Part shown: piece after piece, positions 7,514 through 16,228 of the stretch | Layout of the letters: each line of letters opens with the position of its first letter | How positions within the stretch are numbered: the first letter of the stretch is position 1 | DNA from: an uncultured Senegalimassilia sp. | GTDB lineage: Bacteria; Actinomycetota; Coriobacteriia; Coriobacteriales; Eggerthellaceae | Length of the DNA stretch: 48,781 nt | NCBI RefSeq assembly: GCF_934636665.1 | Contig: NZ_CAKUAT010000019.1 | Span: 1 to 48,781, forward strand | Direction of reading: 5' to 3' | The notes under the pieces: model-generated | What the model was told of the DNA's origin: nothing | The model's input: only the letters and a program-made list of their open reading frames with translations | The model's database searches: none | Program-made: the position numbers and the translations under genes

Positions 7514-10500
7514 ATGAACCTGTCACGCAGGGGCTTTTTCAAAGCAACCGGCGCTGCGCTGGCAACCACGATGGCGTTCGAGCTTTCCTCGCAGACCCAG
7601 GCGTTCGCGTCTGAGTCCAAGCAAGACTGGAAGCTGGTGAACACCGAAGAGTACACCAACATCTGCTGCTATTGCGCAGGTGGTTGCGGTTCTCTGCTGT
7701 CGGTGCGCGACGGCGAGCTGGTCAACCTGGAAGGCGACCCGGACCATCCCATCAACGAAGGCGGCCTGTGCCCGAAGGGCGCTACCATGTTCCAGCTGCG
7801 CAACGTGGTGGACCCTGAAACGCGCGAAGTTATCAAGAATCCGAAGCGTTCCACGCGCCCGCTGGTGCGCCGTCCCGGCGCAAGCGACTGGGAGGACATC
7901 TCCTGGGATGACGCCATCGCCGAGATCGCCCGCAAGGTCAAGGACACGCGCGATGCCTCGTTCATCGAGAAGAACGACAACGGCCTGACGGTGAACTACA
8001 CCCCGGCCATCGCAAGCCTGGGCGGTTCCCAGGAAAACTCCGAGGAGGAATACCTGATCCTCAAGATGATGCGCTCCCTGGGCGTCATCGCCATCGACAA
8101 TCAGGCTCGTGTTTGACACGGCCCCACTGTTGCCGGTCTGGCAGCTTCATTCGGTCGTGGCTCCATGACGAGCCATTGGTGCGACTTCCAAAACACCGAC
8201 GTCATCTTGAACTGCGGTTCCAACTCCGTTGAGAACCATCCCGTAAGCGCGCTGTGGCTTGAGAAGGCTCACGAACAGGGCGCTAAGTGGATTGTCGTCG
8301 ATCCGCGCTACACCCGTACGGCCGAGCAGGCCGATATCTGGTGCCCCATCCGTTCCGGCACCGACATCGCGTTCTACGGCGGCATGTACAACTACATCAT
8401 CGAGCACCTCATCGAGCCGAACCTGGCCAAGTACCAGGAAACCGGCGACATGAGCGAGTACAACTTCGAGTACCTGCTCAACTACACCAACGCTTCCTAT
8501 ATCCTTGATCCCGACTACAAGTTCGATCCCGAAACGGGTCTGTTCAGCGGTTGGAACGAGAAGACCAAGACGTACAACGCCCATAGCTGGCACTATGAGA
8601 CCGAGTCCACCGAGGACTGGGATACCAGCGAGAACGGCGCGTACGCCTGGGTCAACAAGTCCGGCACTCCTGAGTTCACCACGCCGACGCTCACCAACCC
8701 CAAGAAGGACATGACGCTGCAAGACCCCATGTGCGTCTATCAGCAGTTCAAGAAGCACTATTCCCGTTACACGCTTGACACCGTTTGCGGTATCTGCGGT
8801 ATGGACAAGGATGTTCTCGAACTCGTCTACAAAACTTATACCTCTACCGCCAAGCCCGGTAAGGCCGGCACCGTGCTGTACGCGCTCGGCCAGACCCAGC
8901 ACACCTATGGCGCCCAGAACACGCGCGCCATGTCCGTGATGCAGCTGCTGCTTGGCAACATCGGCATCCCCGGCGGCGGCGTGAACGCGCTGCGCGGCGA
9001 GCCCAACGTCCAGGGTGCAACGGACATGGGCATGATGGTCAACGAGCATCCCGCTTACCTGAAGTGGGCGAACACCACCGATCGCGCAAGCCTGCGCAAG
9101 TGGCTGGAGTCTCAGACCTACTCCGACGGCTACTACACCAACAAGCCGAAGTTCATCGTCTCCTCCCTGAAGGAGTGGTTCGGCGAGAACGCCACCGTGG
9201 ACAACGACTATGGTTACGATTGGTGGCCGAAGGTCCCGTCCGAGACGGGTGCCGTCGATTACACGCATATCTCCACGTTCGAGCTCATGCAGCAGGGCGT
9301 CATCAAGGGCTACTTCAACTGGGGCATGAACCCCTGCCATTCGGCCCCGAACGCCGGCAACGTGCGCCGTTCCATGGCCAACCTCGACTGGCTGGTCGTC
9401 GCCGACCAGGTCATCACCGAGTCCGCCAGCTTCTGGAACGCCCCGGATATGAACCCGTCCGAGATCGACACCACGGTCTACTACCTGCCGTGCGCGCTGA
9501 TTTACGAGAAGCCGGGCATCATCTTGAACTCCGGCCGCTGGATCCAGTACCGCTACCAGGCCGTTGAGCCGTGGGATCAGGCCAAGCCCGACTACGAGAT
9601 GTGCGACCTTCTGTGGACCGCTATCTGCGACCTGTACAAGAAAGAGGGCGGCGCCAACCCCGACCCGATCCTCAAGACCAAGTGGGACTACTACGTGGAC
9701 GGCAAGATCGACCCGCGCCCCGTGGCGTGGGCGCTCAACGGTTACCGCGTGGCCGGCACCGAGTGCAACACCGATTCCGCCAACCCGAAGACCGACCTGC
9801 TCAAGGGCTACGCCGAGCTGGGCGCCGACGGTTCCACCGCTTGCGCGATGTGGATCTACTCCGGTATGTGGAACAACAACGATGCTCCGCTCGACCCGGC
9901 AGAGCAGCCGCTGTGCCGCCGCAACACCGAGGACAAGTCCGGCATCGGCTTGAACTCCGAGTGGGCGTTCAGCTGGCCGAGCAATCGCCGCATCCTGTAC
10001 AACCGCAACAGCTGCGACATGCAGGGCAAGCCTTGGAACGAGGATAAGAAGCTCATGGAGTGGAACGGCGAGAAGTGGATCCTGGTTGACCAGGCCGACT
10101 TCGTCGCGGTCAAGGGCGACAAGCCGGTTCCGCCGAACAACAAGACCTTCTTCATGCTGTGGGAGCAGAACGCCCGACTGGAGAGCTATGGCATGGTCGA
10201 CGGCCCGCTGCCCGAGCACTTCGAGCCCTTCGAGTCCCCGTGCGACGACAACCCGCTCAACGGCGCGTTCCACAACCCGTGCGCATTCGGCACGCAGTAC
10301 GCATCCACGAAGCAGGGTACCAAGGAGCAGTACCCGATCGTGGCAACCACGTATTCCGTCACCGAGCATTGGCAGACCGGCGGCCAGACGCGTCTGTGCC
10401 CGGCGCTCGTGGAGTCCATGCCGTCTCAGTTCGTCGAGATGAGCGAGGAGTTCGCTGCCGAGAAGGGCATTAAGAACGGCGATGACGTGCGCGTGTTCAA

Positions 10501-10723
10501 TAACCGTGGCTCCGTCGTCGTGCCTGCGCTGGTCACCAAGCGCCTGCAGCCGATGAACGTCAACGGCAAGGTGCAGCACCAGGTCGGTTTGACCCATCAC
10601 TTCGGCTGGGCGGACCTGTACGGCACGGGCGACGTGGTCAACGACCTGACGCCCAACGTCGGCGACCCGAACTCGTTCACGCCCGAATACAAGGCGTTCC
10701 TCGTTGATATCGAGAAGGCATAA
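7514..10723 (+). CDS. fdnG: Formate dehydrogenase-N type alpha subunit, selenoprotein (Sec at UGA 8114-8116), Tat-exported
   Basis: This catalytic molybdo/tungsto-bis-MGD subunit oxidises formate to CO2 on the outer face of the membrane. The frame has one internal TGA at codon 201. It is flanked by NQARV and HGPTVAGLA, exactly where FdnG enzymes carry selenocysteine, and is followed by a SECIS-like hairpin. I therefore read 7514-10723 as one 1069-residue CDS, not two ORFs. The N-terminus MNLSRRGFFK is a twin-arginine signal with likely cleavage after AFA. A [4Fe-4S] motif CCYCAGGC...GLCPKG follows at about residues 54-95. AAAGGAG lies 8 nt before ATG 7514. It is followed by fdnH (11 nt) and fdnI. 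Codon usage is strongly C-ending, as expected for high expression. Expression needs selA, selB, selC and selD, which are outside the window. Confidence 0.96.
8114..8150 (+). promoter_or_regulatory. Selenocysteine codon and bacterial SECIS element
   Basis: UGA at 8114-8116 is followed, after 18 nt, by the apical loop GGTCT (8135-8139) on a six-pair stem GTTGCC/GGCAGC. The E. coli fdhF SECIS has the same GGUCU loop at the same 18-nt distance, and its first bases after the UGA (CACGGCCC) are identical here. SelB should bind this loop. Confidence 0.9.
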
Positions 10724-10734
10724 GGGGGATTGAC

Positions 10735-11676
10735 ATGACTGAAAAGGCTGTATATTTCGATTCCTCCAAGTGCACCGCCTGCAAGGGCTGCCAGGTTGCC
10801 TGCAAGACGTGGAACAACCTGCCGAGCCCTCTGGGCACGAACGAGGCAAAATGGTCCGGCACGCATCAGAACCCGGCCGACCTCAACGGCGACACGCGTC
10901 TGATCATCACCTTCAACGAGCTTGAGGGCGATAGCAAGATCAAGCCGGTGAAGTGGGCGTTCGGTCGTCGTGCTTGCCAGCATTGCACCGATGCCCCGTG
11001 CGCTTCGGTGTGCCCTGGCGGCGCGCTCGTGCGCAACGAGGAGACCGGCTTCGTGGAGGTCTACCAGGACAAGTGCGTCGGCTGCCAGTACTGCCACAGC
11101 GCTTGCCCGTTCGATGTTCCGCGCTACGAGTCCAACGGGCTTCTCGACAAGACCGTCATCGACAAGTGCACGGGTTGCGCCGATCGCGTGGCCCACGGTA
11201 TGGCGCCGGCGTGCGTTTCCGCATGCCAGCCCAACGCCCTGCAGTTCGGCGATCGCGACGAGATGATCGCCAAGGGCAAGGAGAAGGTCGCCTGGCTGCA
11301 TGAGAACGGCTATCCCGATGCCTGCCTGTACGGCGAACGCGAGATGGGCGGCTTGCACGTCATCCAGGTGCTCAAGTACGGCATTGATGCTCATGACCAG
11401 GTGCAGGATCCGAAGGCTCCCGTCACGGCTCAGCTCACCCAGATCATGAAGCCGGTCACCGGTGCCATCTCCGGTCTGACCGTCGCCGGTCTGGCAGCCA
11501 TGTTCGGCCTGGCCATCGGCTACAAGCGCGACAAGCTGGCGTACAACCCCGAGACCGAGGATACGGTGTCGGTTATCACCGGCGACGTGGTGCAGCATGG
11601 CGACCCGCAGGACGATAAGACGGTGATGGAGCACATCACCGAGAACCTTCCGATCGGTAAGAAGGGGGACAAATAA
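10735..11676 (+). CDS. fdnH: Formate dehydrogenase iron-sulfur (beta) subunit
   Basis: This subunit carries electrons from the alpha subunit to the membrane cytochrome. The 313-residue protein contains four ferredoxin-type cysteine groups: CTACKGCQVAC near the start, CQHCTDAPCASVCP, CVGCQYCHSACP and CTGCADR...CVSACQ, matching the four-cluster FdnH/FdoH family. A single hydrophobic helix near residues 240-265 (around ISGLTVAGLAAMFGLAIGY) anchors it in the membrane, as in E. coli FdnH. AGGGGGAT lies just before ATG 10735, and the fdnG stop is 11 nt upstream. It has no Tat signal of its own, so it is probably carried out with FdnG. The stop overlaps the next start by one base (TAATG). Confidence 0.95.
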   Translation: MTEKAVYFDSSKCTACKGCQVACKTWNNLPSPLGTNEAKWSGTHQNPADLNGDTRLIITFNELEGDSKIKPVKWAFGRRACQHCTDAPCASVCPGGALVRNEETGFVEVYQDKCVGCQYCHSACPFDVPRYESNGLLDKTVIDKCTGCADRVAHGMAPACVSACQPNALQFGDRDEMIAKGKEKVAWLHENGYPDACLYGEREMGGLHVIQVLKYGIDAHDQVQDPKAPVTAQLTQIMKPVTGAISGLTVAGLAAMFGLAIGYKRDKLAYNPETEDTVSVITGDVVQHGDPQDDKTVMEHITENLPIGKKGDK

Positions 11677-12440
11677 TGAGCCACTCCGTTAACGTTTCCC
11701 CGGAAGCCCGCGCCAAGGACGCGGCGTTCCTCCAGGAGCGCGCGGCATCCGGCAAGGAGAAGTACATCGTCCGTCATTCGAAGCAGGCGCGCCTGACGCA
11801 TGGCGTCACGGTCATCGCGTGCATTCTGCTTGCCGTCTCGGGCTTGTTCGTGTTCGTTCCGCAGCTCGCTCAGGCGGTAGGCGCCGATACGGTGTTCGCC
11901 ATCCGCATGTCGCATCGCGTGCTTGGCTTCATCTTCGTGCTGGTGCCCCTTATCAGCGCGATCATGGCTCCGAAGGGCGTTGCCCACATCTTTAAGAACC
12001 TGTTCGCGAAGTGGAACAGCGACGACAAGAAGTGGATGCTGCTGTTCTTCCCGTACCTGTTTATGGCGAAGTGGATCCACATGCCCGACCAGGACGAGGT
12101 GAAGTCCGGCCAGCGTTTCGCCGACGGCATGCTGTGGGTGGCTGGCGCGCTCATGGGTATCACGGGCCTGATCTTGGTGGCCGGTTCGACCATCGTCGAC
12201 CTGGGCACGGGCTATGGCGTGGTGCTGTTCCTGCATGACCTGGGCTTTTTGCTCATTGCCGTGTTCGGCTTGGCCCATATCTTCCTGGGCGGCGGCATCT
12301 TCCAGCCTTATCGCGGTACCTACAAGCTGATGTTCGGCAACGGTTTGGTTTCCGAGGCCGATGCTCTGTACCACTGGGGCCACTGGGCTCGTAAGGAGAT
12401 CACCTCCGGCAAGAACGTGGTCGAGAAGGATGCCAAGTAG
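11676..12440 (+). CDS. fdnI: Formate dehydrogenase cytochrome b (gamma) subunit
   Basis: This integral membrane di-heme cytochrome b receives electrons from FdnH and passes them to menaquinone. The 254 residues contain four hydrophobic helices with candidate heme-ligand histidines at RLTHGVT, RMSHRVLGF, FLHDLGF and LAHIFLG, the pattern of the FdnI/NiFe-hydrogenase cytochrome b family. The hydrophilic N-terminus (about 40 residues) is long and charged, and longer than in the E. coli protein. The start ATG shares one base with the fdnH stop, and GAAGGGGGAC precedes it, so translation is coupled. Heme supply could involve the ferrochelatase encoded at 40278 (inference). Confidence 0.93.
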   Translation: MSHSVNVSPEARAKDAAFLQERAASGKEKYIVRHSKQARLTHGVTVIACILLAVSGLFVFVPQLAQAVGADTVFAIRMSHRVLGFIFVLVPLISAIMAPKGVAHIFKNLFAKWNSDDKKWMLLFFPYLFMAKWIHMPDQDEVKSGQRFADGMLWVAGALMGITGLILVAGSTIVDLGTGYGVVLFLHDLGFLLIAVFGLAHIFLGGGIFQPYRGTYKLMFGNGLVSEADALYHWGHWARKEITSGKNVVEKDAK

Positions 12441-12461
12441 CTCCTGAACGTCTCTGAAGCT

Positions 12462-12490
12462 GATGGGCGGCGTGCGATGCGCCGCCCATC
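12462..12490 (+). terminator. Strong hairpin after fdnI
   Basis: GATGGGCGGCG (12462-12472) pairs perfectly with CGCCGCCCATC (12480-12490) around a 7-nt loop. The T-run is absent, so it may stabilise the fdn mRNA end as much as terminate. Confidence 0.6.
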
Positions 12491-12494
12491 TAGC

Positions 12495-12556
12495 CGGTAG
12501 CCCGGTGCTTCGCAGACGCTTCCCTTGTGGAGGTGAGCGTCGGGCTACCGTTTATC
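12495..12556 (+). terminator. Second, long-loop hairpin between fdnI and fdhE
   Basis: CGGTAGCCCG (12495-12504) pairs with CGGGCTACCG (12541-12550) and is followed by TTTATCTT. The 36-nt loop is long, but the T-rich tail is right for an intrinsic terminator. Together with the hairpin before it, it suggests fdhE is at least partly uncoupled from fdnGHI. Confidence 0.5.
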
Positions 12557-12705
12557 TTGGATGTGCCGTGCTGGTGCGCAGCTGGATGGCATGGCGTGCA
12601 TGCAGCTGTTTGCCAACAGGCTTCGATCGCGCCGACGGGTTTGCGTTGGCTTTACACGCCCCGTTCGGCTCGATCGTTTCAATGAGATGAAAGCGGTAAT
12701 CAACT

Positions 12706-13623
12706 ATGGATCTGAACCAAATCGATATGGCCATGAAGGCCTATGCGTCGAAGCTGTCCGAATCCGAGCAGGAACGCTTGCGCTTCTTCCGCACCTTGTG
12801 GGGCGTTCAGGCCGAGGTGCAGAAGGAACATGGCGCCAAGGTCGAGCATGCGGTTCCTGATGCGGACACGCTCAAGCAGTCCTCGAAAGACGAGCAGCCG
12901 GTGCTGCGCGCGTACGCTGCCGACATTCCGGCTGACGTGCTGGCAGATGCTGCGCAGCGATTAGCTGGTGCCATGGCGGTGTTCGAGCAGTTCGACCACG
13001 CAACGCGCGATGCGCTTGCAGGTGTGCGCTGGGACCGTTTGGTGGCGGCATCGGATATGAAGCTTGCCGGAAGCGACCCTTCCGCATACGTGGAAGCGTT
13101 TGCGGGCCTTTTGCAGGATGATGGGCTTGGCGAGGATGCGGCGCGCATGGGTGCTTCCGTGATTTCGTTGGCGCTCCGTGCGCTGCTGGAGCCCATTGCC
13201 CAGGAGGTGCAGGCAGCGCGCGTTGATGGGAACGCCGATCAGCCGTATCCGGTTCATTGCCCGGTGTGCGGGTGCGAGGCATCTGTGGCGCATGTCGGCC
13301 AAGCCGGCACGAAAACCAAGGGTCGCGGCCGTGCGTTGTGGTGCGCGCAGTGTGGTTGCGTCTGGGATATCGAGCGTGTGCGTTGCGCTCGCTGCGGCAC
13401 GCAGAACCAGGGTCACCTGCATTTCTTCAACGTCGAGGGCGACGACGATCATCGCATCGCGACGTGCGACGAGTGCGGCGGCTACGTGCGTACCGTCTAC
13501 GAAGAGGATGGTCCCTTGGCGCAGCTGTATCCGTTCAGCTACGAGGTGGAGGATGTGGTCATGGCCAAGCTCGACCTGATCGCATACCGTCAGCTTGTGG
13601 CGCAGGAGGCGCAGCAGGACTAG
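12706..13623 (+). CDS. fdhE: Formate dehydrogenase accessory protein FdhE
   Basis: FdhE proteins are cytoplasmic maturation factors that bind the iron-sulfur-bearing catalytic subunit of respiratory formate dehydrogenases before Tat export. The 305-residue protein has the rubredoxin-like cysteine pairs of the family in its C-terminal half: CPVCGCEAS, WCAQCGCVW, RCARCGTQN and ATCDECGGY. The N-terminal helical part is more divergent. The start is fixed at ATG 12706 because the same frame has a TAA eight bases upstream. The ribosome site (AAAGCGG) is weak. Its position behind fdnGHI supports the role. fdhD, the sulfurtransferase also needed for this class, is not in the window. Confidence 0.9.
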   Translation: MDLNQIDMAMKAYASKLSESEQERLRFFRTLWGVQAEVQKEHGAKVEHAVPDADTLKQSSKDEQPVLRAYAADIPADVLADAAQRLAGAMAVFEQFDHATRDALAGVRWDRLVAASDMKLAGSDPSAYVEAFAGLLQDDGLGEDAARMGASVISLALRALLEPIAQEVQAARVDGNADQPYPVHCPVCGCEASVAHVGQAGTKTKGRGRALWCAQCGCVWDIERVRCARCGTQNQGHLHFFNVEGDDDHRIATCDECGGYVRTVYEEDGPLAQLYPFSYEVEDVVMAKLDLIAYRQLVAQEAQQD

Positions 13624-14164
13624 CTGCCAAGCTGCATATCTTCCGCTATCCGTTTGAAGGCAGGGGTTTCGCCCCTGCCTATTTTGCGCTATGAGGCCAG
13701 GATGTTCGTTGCGCTTTCCGTTTCCGGTTTCAGTTTCGACTTCTGTCTTTATAAAGCCTATTCGGGCCAATCATCAAGGCCGAAGCATCTATGCGGTCAA
13801 GGGGACTCGGCTCTTGCTTGCTGGTTGGGAAAGGCTTTTTGCGTTTTGAAGCTTCTTGTGCACGGCGCTGCATTGCAGGGACCCTTTGGTGGGTGTAAGG
13901 TGCGGCGAATTATGGATATGCTGATAAAATCTGATCTTCACAAGCTTTTGACCTGGTGCAACGCGATTCATACTCAATTTACATGACAGCACTTTTGGTG
14001 CCTTTGAGTACGAAATCACAGGTTTGCATGATAGACGCGATTCCTCTTTGGCGGCATTATCGCAATCGTTGAAACGAGCTGACGGGCGAAAGCGCCTGTC
14101 AAGGTACAAGCGACACGGGCACCGCCGGTTTCGCTTTGCGACATCCTAAAAGGAGGAGTCATCA
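13624..14164. other. 541-bp intergenic region between fdhE and tatA
   Basis: It contains the fdhE terminator and, further on, only short ORFs without ribosome sites or recognisable domains on either strand (for example 13654-13986 plus and 13789-14109 minus). GC content falls around 13900-13990. A possible -10 (TAAAAT, near 13925) is the only promoter-like match I note. Confidence 0.5.
13658..13685 (+). terminator. Intrinsic terminator after fdhE
   Basis: AGGCAGGGG (13658-13666) pairs with CCCCTGCCT (13672-13680) around TTTCG, followed by ATTTTG. It begins 35 nt after the fdhE stop. Confidence 0.88.
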
Positions 14165-14416
14165 ATGAAGTTTTTGGGCATGGGCGTTCCCGAGTTGCTT
14201 ATCATCCTGGTCGTCGTTCTGCTTATCTTCGGCCCGAAGAACCTTCCCAAGCTCGGTAGCGCCATCGGCAAGTCCGTTAAAAGCCTGCGTGAGGGCATGA
14301 CCTCCGATGAGGGCAAGCCCGAGATCGACCTCGACGAGGAAGAGGAAGTCGAGGAGGAGTCGAAGAAGAAGGCCGTGAAGGCTGCCAAGAAGGCTCCCGC
14401 CGCAAGCGAGGAATAG
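14165..14416 (+). CDS. tatA: Sec-independent (twin-arginine) translocase protein TatA
   Basis: TatA forms the membrane pore-like assembly that exports folded cofactor proteins. This 83-residue protein has the family layout. A short hydrophobic helix occupies residues about 7-22 (PELLIILVVVLLIF), followed by the hinge GPKNLP and an amphipathic helix LGSAIGKSVKSLREG. The C-terminal tail is very acidic and then lysine/alanine rich. AGGAGGAG lies six bases before the ATG. FdnG carries an SRRxFFK Tat signal, so its placement next to the formate dehydrogenase genes makes functional sense. tatC is not present here, so it must be elsewhere. A TatB assignment cannot be fully excluded from sequence alone. 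Confidence 0.93.
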   Translation: MKFLGMGVPELLIILVVVLLIFGPKNLPKLGSAIGKSVKSLREGMTSDEGKPEIDLDEEEEVEEESKKKAVKAAKKAPAASEE

Positions 14417-14463
14417 GATTTCCCTGGAGGCGTCAAGCCTCCGTTACCGGAAATACAGCAAAC

Positions 14464-14503
14464 AGCGAAACGCCCACGCAAGGTTATGCGCGGGCGTTTC
14501 GCT
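14464..14503 (+). terminator. Hairpin after tatA
   Basis: AGCGAAACGCCC-A-CGC pairs with GCG-C-GGGCGTTTCGCT across an 8-nt loop, giving a 15-16 bp stem. The flanking sequence CTATCCC has no T-run. A smaller GGAGGC/GCCTCC hairpin precedes it at 14426-14442. Confidence 0.65.
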
Positions 14504-14505
14504 CT

Positions 14506-14539
14506 ATCCCGTTCTGCGGTTTTGACGAGAACGGGATTT
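14506..14539 (+). terminator. Second hairpin after tatA
   Basis: ATCCCGTTCT (14506-14515) pairs with AGAACGGGAT (14528-14537), followed by TTG. It is stacked directly behind the previous hairpin, insulating tatA from the regulator downstream. Confidence 0.55.
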
Positions 14540-14686
14540 GCGTGGTGATGGCGGCATTTGGGTTTGTTCCTGGTGGGTAGAGACGATGGCGATATCCGCT
14601 CTGGAGGTGCCAATGCCTAAGCGGTCGGTTTCGCCCGGGTAATCTTGTGGTCCCTTGTGAGCAGCCGAGGTCTGAACGATGCTTGC

Positions 14687-14703
14687 TGGTACACTTGGGT
14701 GTA
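14687..14703 (+). promoter_or_regulatory. Extended -10 promoter for a leaderless LuxR gene
   Basis: TGG-TACACT is a TGN-extended -10 whose hexamer (14690-14695) ends 7 nt before ATG 14703. No Shine-Dalgarno precedes that ATG. An mRNA starting at the codon itself is the simplest reading. Confidence 0.55.
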
Positions 14704-16223
14704 TGCAGAATTCTTCAACCCATCATACCGGCGCACCTGAGACGCGCTTCGACCCCACTCTTGTGCGTACGCTGCTCGGGTACGCGTGCCATCAGGCGTT
14801 CATGTTCGCGCTCTTCTACATGGGATGGAACAGCGCGCTCACTGTTGGCGGCTACACTTTTGAACGCATTGATTTGCTGATCACCTTGCTTGCCGCGGCC
14901 GTCACCCTCATCGTGCTGCGCGCCGTTGCCCTGCGCGTGCGCGATGTGCTGCTGAACCGCTCGCTCATGTGGTGCTATGCAGTGTTGCTGGCCATCGGCT
15001 CCTCTGTTTCCCTTCCCGCCGAATACGGCCTTGCCTCCATGGTTATGGAAGGCGTTTTGGTAGGGGGTCCTTTCGCCTGCATGCTCGCGGCTTGGGGTAG
15101 GGCGCTCGGCGCCCGATCGCATGGGGAAAGCTCTCGCGGCGTGTTGCTTGCAACCGCCGTTGCCGCCGTCTTCACGTTCCTGCTCGCCGTTGTCTGTTCG
15201 CAGGCACCGCTCGCTGCTGCGGTGGCGAACCTGCTTCCCTTCGGCAGCGCATGGGCGCTTGTCGGCATCGAGCCGTTGCTTTCGAGCGAGCGCGTCGAGG
15301 AGAACGCAGACTCGCAAAAAAAACCTGCTCTCACTATCGCGACGCTTCTCGCCTCAAAACAGCAACGGGCTGAGACGCATCGCATTTCGCGCAAGGTCGT
15401 AGGCGGCTCCGTTGTGTTCGGCTTGGCGGGTGGCCTTATGGAAACCTACGCGTCTGATCCGGGAAGCGTTGCCACGCCTACCTTTGCGGCTACGTTGCTG
15501 TTGTTGGCGCTGTACTGCGCCGGCTCGTTGCAGGTTGTGGGTGTGACTACTCGTCGCGGCGGGTCCGATGGCGAAGTGAGCAGGCTTTTGGTGGGGGTCT
15601 ATCGCCTGGCGTTGCTGCTCATGATGGCCGGATACCTGTTCATGCCCATCCTGGAGCCCTACGGCGTCCCAGGCGATTCCATCGTGCTTGCGGGCTACCT
15701 GGGCCTTTCCGCCGTGCTCGTTTCGCTGTTCGTTTTGATGGCGAAGCTGACCGGCATGGATGCGGCGCTTTCCTTCTCCAGGGGTTTTGCCGCGCTCTAC
15801 CTTGGCGAAGCGGGGGGCTTGGCGTTCGGCAACGTTTTGCAGATCGCCTCTCCTTCGGGTGACATCCCCTTCGCCGTTGCCTCTTGCGCGGGTTTTGTCA
15901 CGTTGTTCGCGTACCTGTTCCTTTTCACCGAGGGGGACTTCTTGGCGCTGTCCCGCATCGCCAAGCAGGCCGATCGGTTCGAGGATGCGTGCCGTGTTAT
16001 GGCGTCCAAGTTCAAGCTTTCCAAGCGCGAATCCGAAATCTTGCCGTTGGCGCTTCGAGGCCGTACGGGCGAGCGTATGGCGTCGGAGCTGTTCATCGCA
16101 AAAAGCACCGTTGATACGCATTTGCGCCGCATTTACGGGAAATGCGGCGTACATAGCCGACAAGAGTTGATCGACCTGGGCGAACGCGAATCCCAGGCAT
16201 TGTTATCCGGTAAGGAGTCGTGA
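14703..16223 (+). CDS. Membrane-bound LuxR-type transcriptional regulator with MFS-like N-terminal sensor
   Basis: Residues about 20-430 form around 12 hydrophobic helices of the MFS-like sensor type that is common in Eggerthellaceae. The last ~65 residues form a LuxR/GerE helix-turn-helix (LSKRESEILPLALRG, MASELFIAKSTVDTHLRRI). The protein would sit in the membrane, sense an unknown ligand and bind DNA from there. I choose ATG 14703 (506 residues) over ATG 14679, because a TACACT -10 box ends 7 nt before 14703 and 14679 would fall inside the promoter. The stop is 5 nt before the preferred murB ATG, or overlaps its GTG alternative, so the two genes are likely co-transcribed. The target genes are unknown. 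Confidence 0.9.
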   Translation: MQNSSTHHTGAPETRFDPTLVRTLLGYACHQAFMFALFYMGWNSALTVGGYTFERIDLLITLLAAAVTLIVLRAVALRVRDVLLNRSLMWCYAVLLAIGSSVSLPAEYGLASMVMEGVLVGGPFACMLAAWGRALGARSHGESSRGVLLATAVAAVFTFLLAVVCSQAPLAAAVANLLPFGSAWALVGIEPLLSSERVEENADSQKKPALTIATLLASKQQRAETHRISRKVVGGSVVFGLAGGLMETYASDPGSVATPTFAATLLLLALYCAGSLQVVGVTTRRGGSDGEVSRLLVGVYRLALLLMMAGYLFMPILEPYGVPGDSIVLAGYLGLSAVLVSLFVLMAKLTGMDAALSFSRGFAALYLGEAGGLAFGNVLQIASPSGDIPFAVASCAGFVTLFAYLFLFTEGDFLALSRIAKQADRFEDACRVMASKFKLSKRESEILPLALRGRTGERMASELFIAKSTVDTHLRRIYGKCGVHSRQELIDLGERESQALLSGKES

Positions 16224-16228
16224 TCCAT

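Noticed and set aside
8114..8164. Frameshift or nonsense pseudogene in fdnG
   Set aside because: The frame continues without shift, the codon is TGA at the family's Sec position, the flanking residues are conserved, and a SECIS-like hairpin follows.
8147..10849. 900-codon minus-strand ORF opposite fdnG
   Set aside because: It is an antisense shadow caused by strong C-ending codon bias of fdnG. It has no recognisable domain and no ribosome site of its own.
13654..14109. Small ORFs on both strands between fdhE and tatA
   Set aside because: No Shine-Dalgarno, no conserved motif, and they overlap the fdhE terminator or low-GC promoter-like sequence.
14679..14702. ATG 14679 as start of the LuxR regulator
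   Set aside because: The codons between overlap the TACACT -10 box, and no ribosome site precedes 14679.
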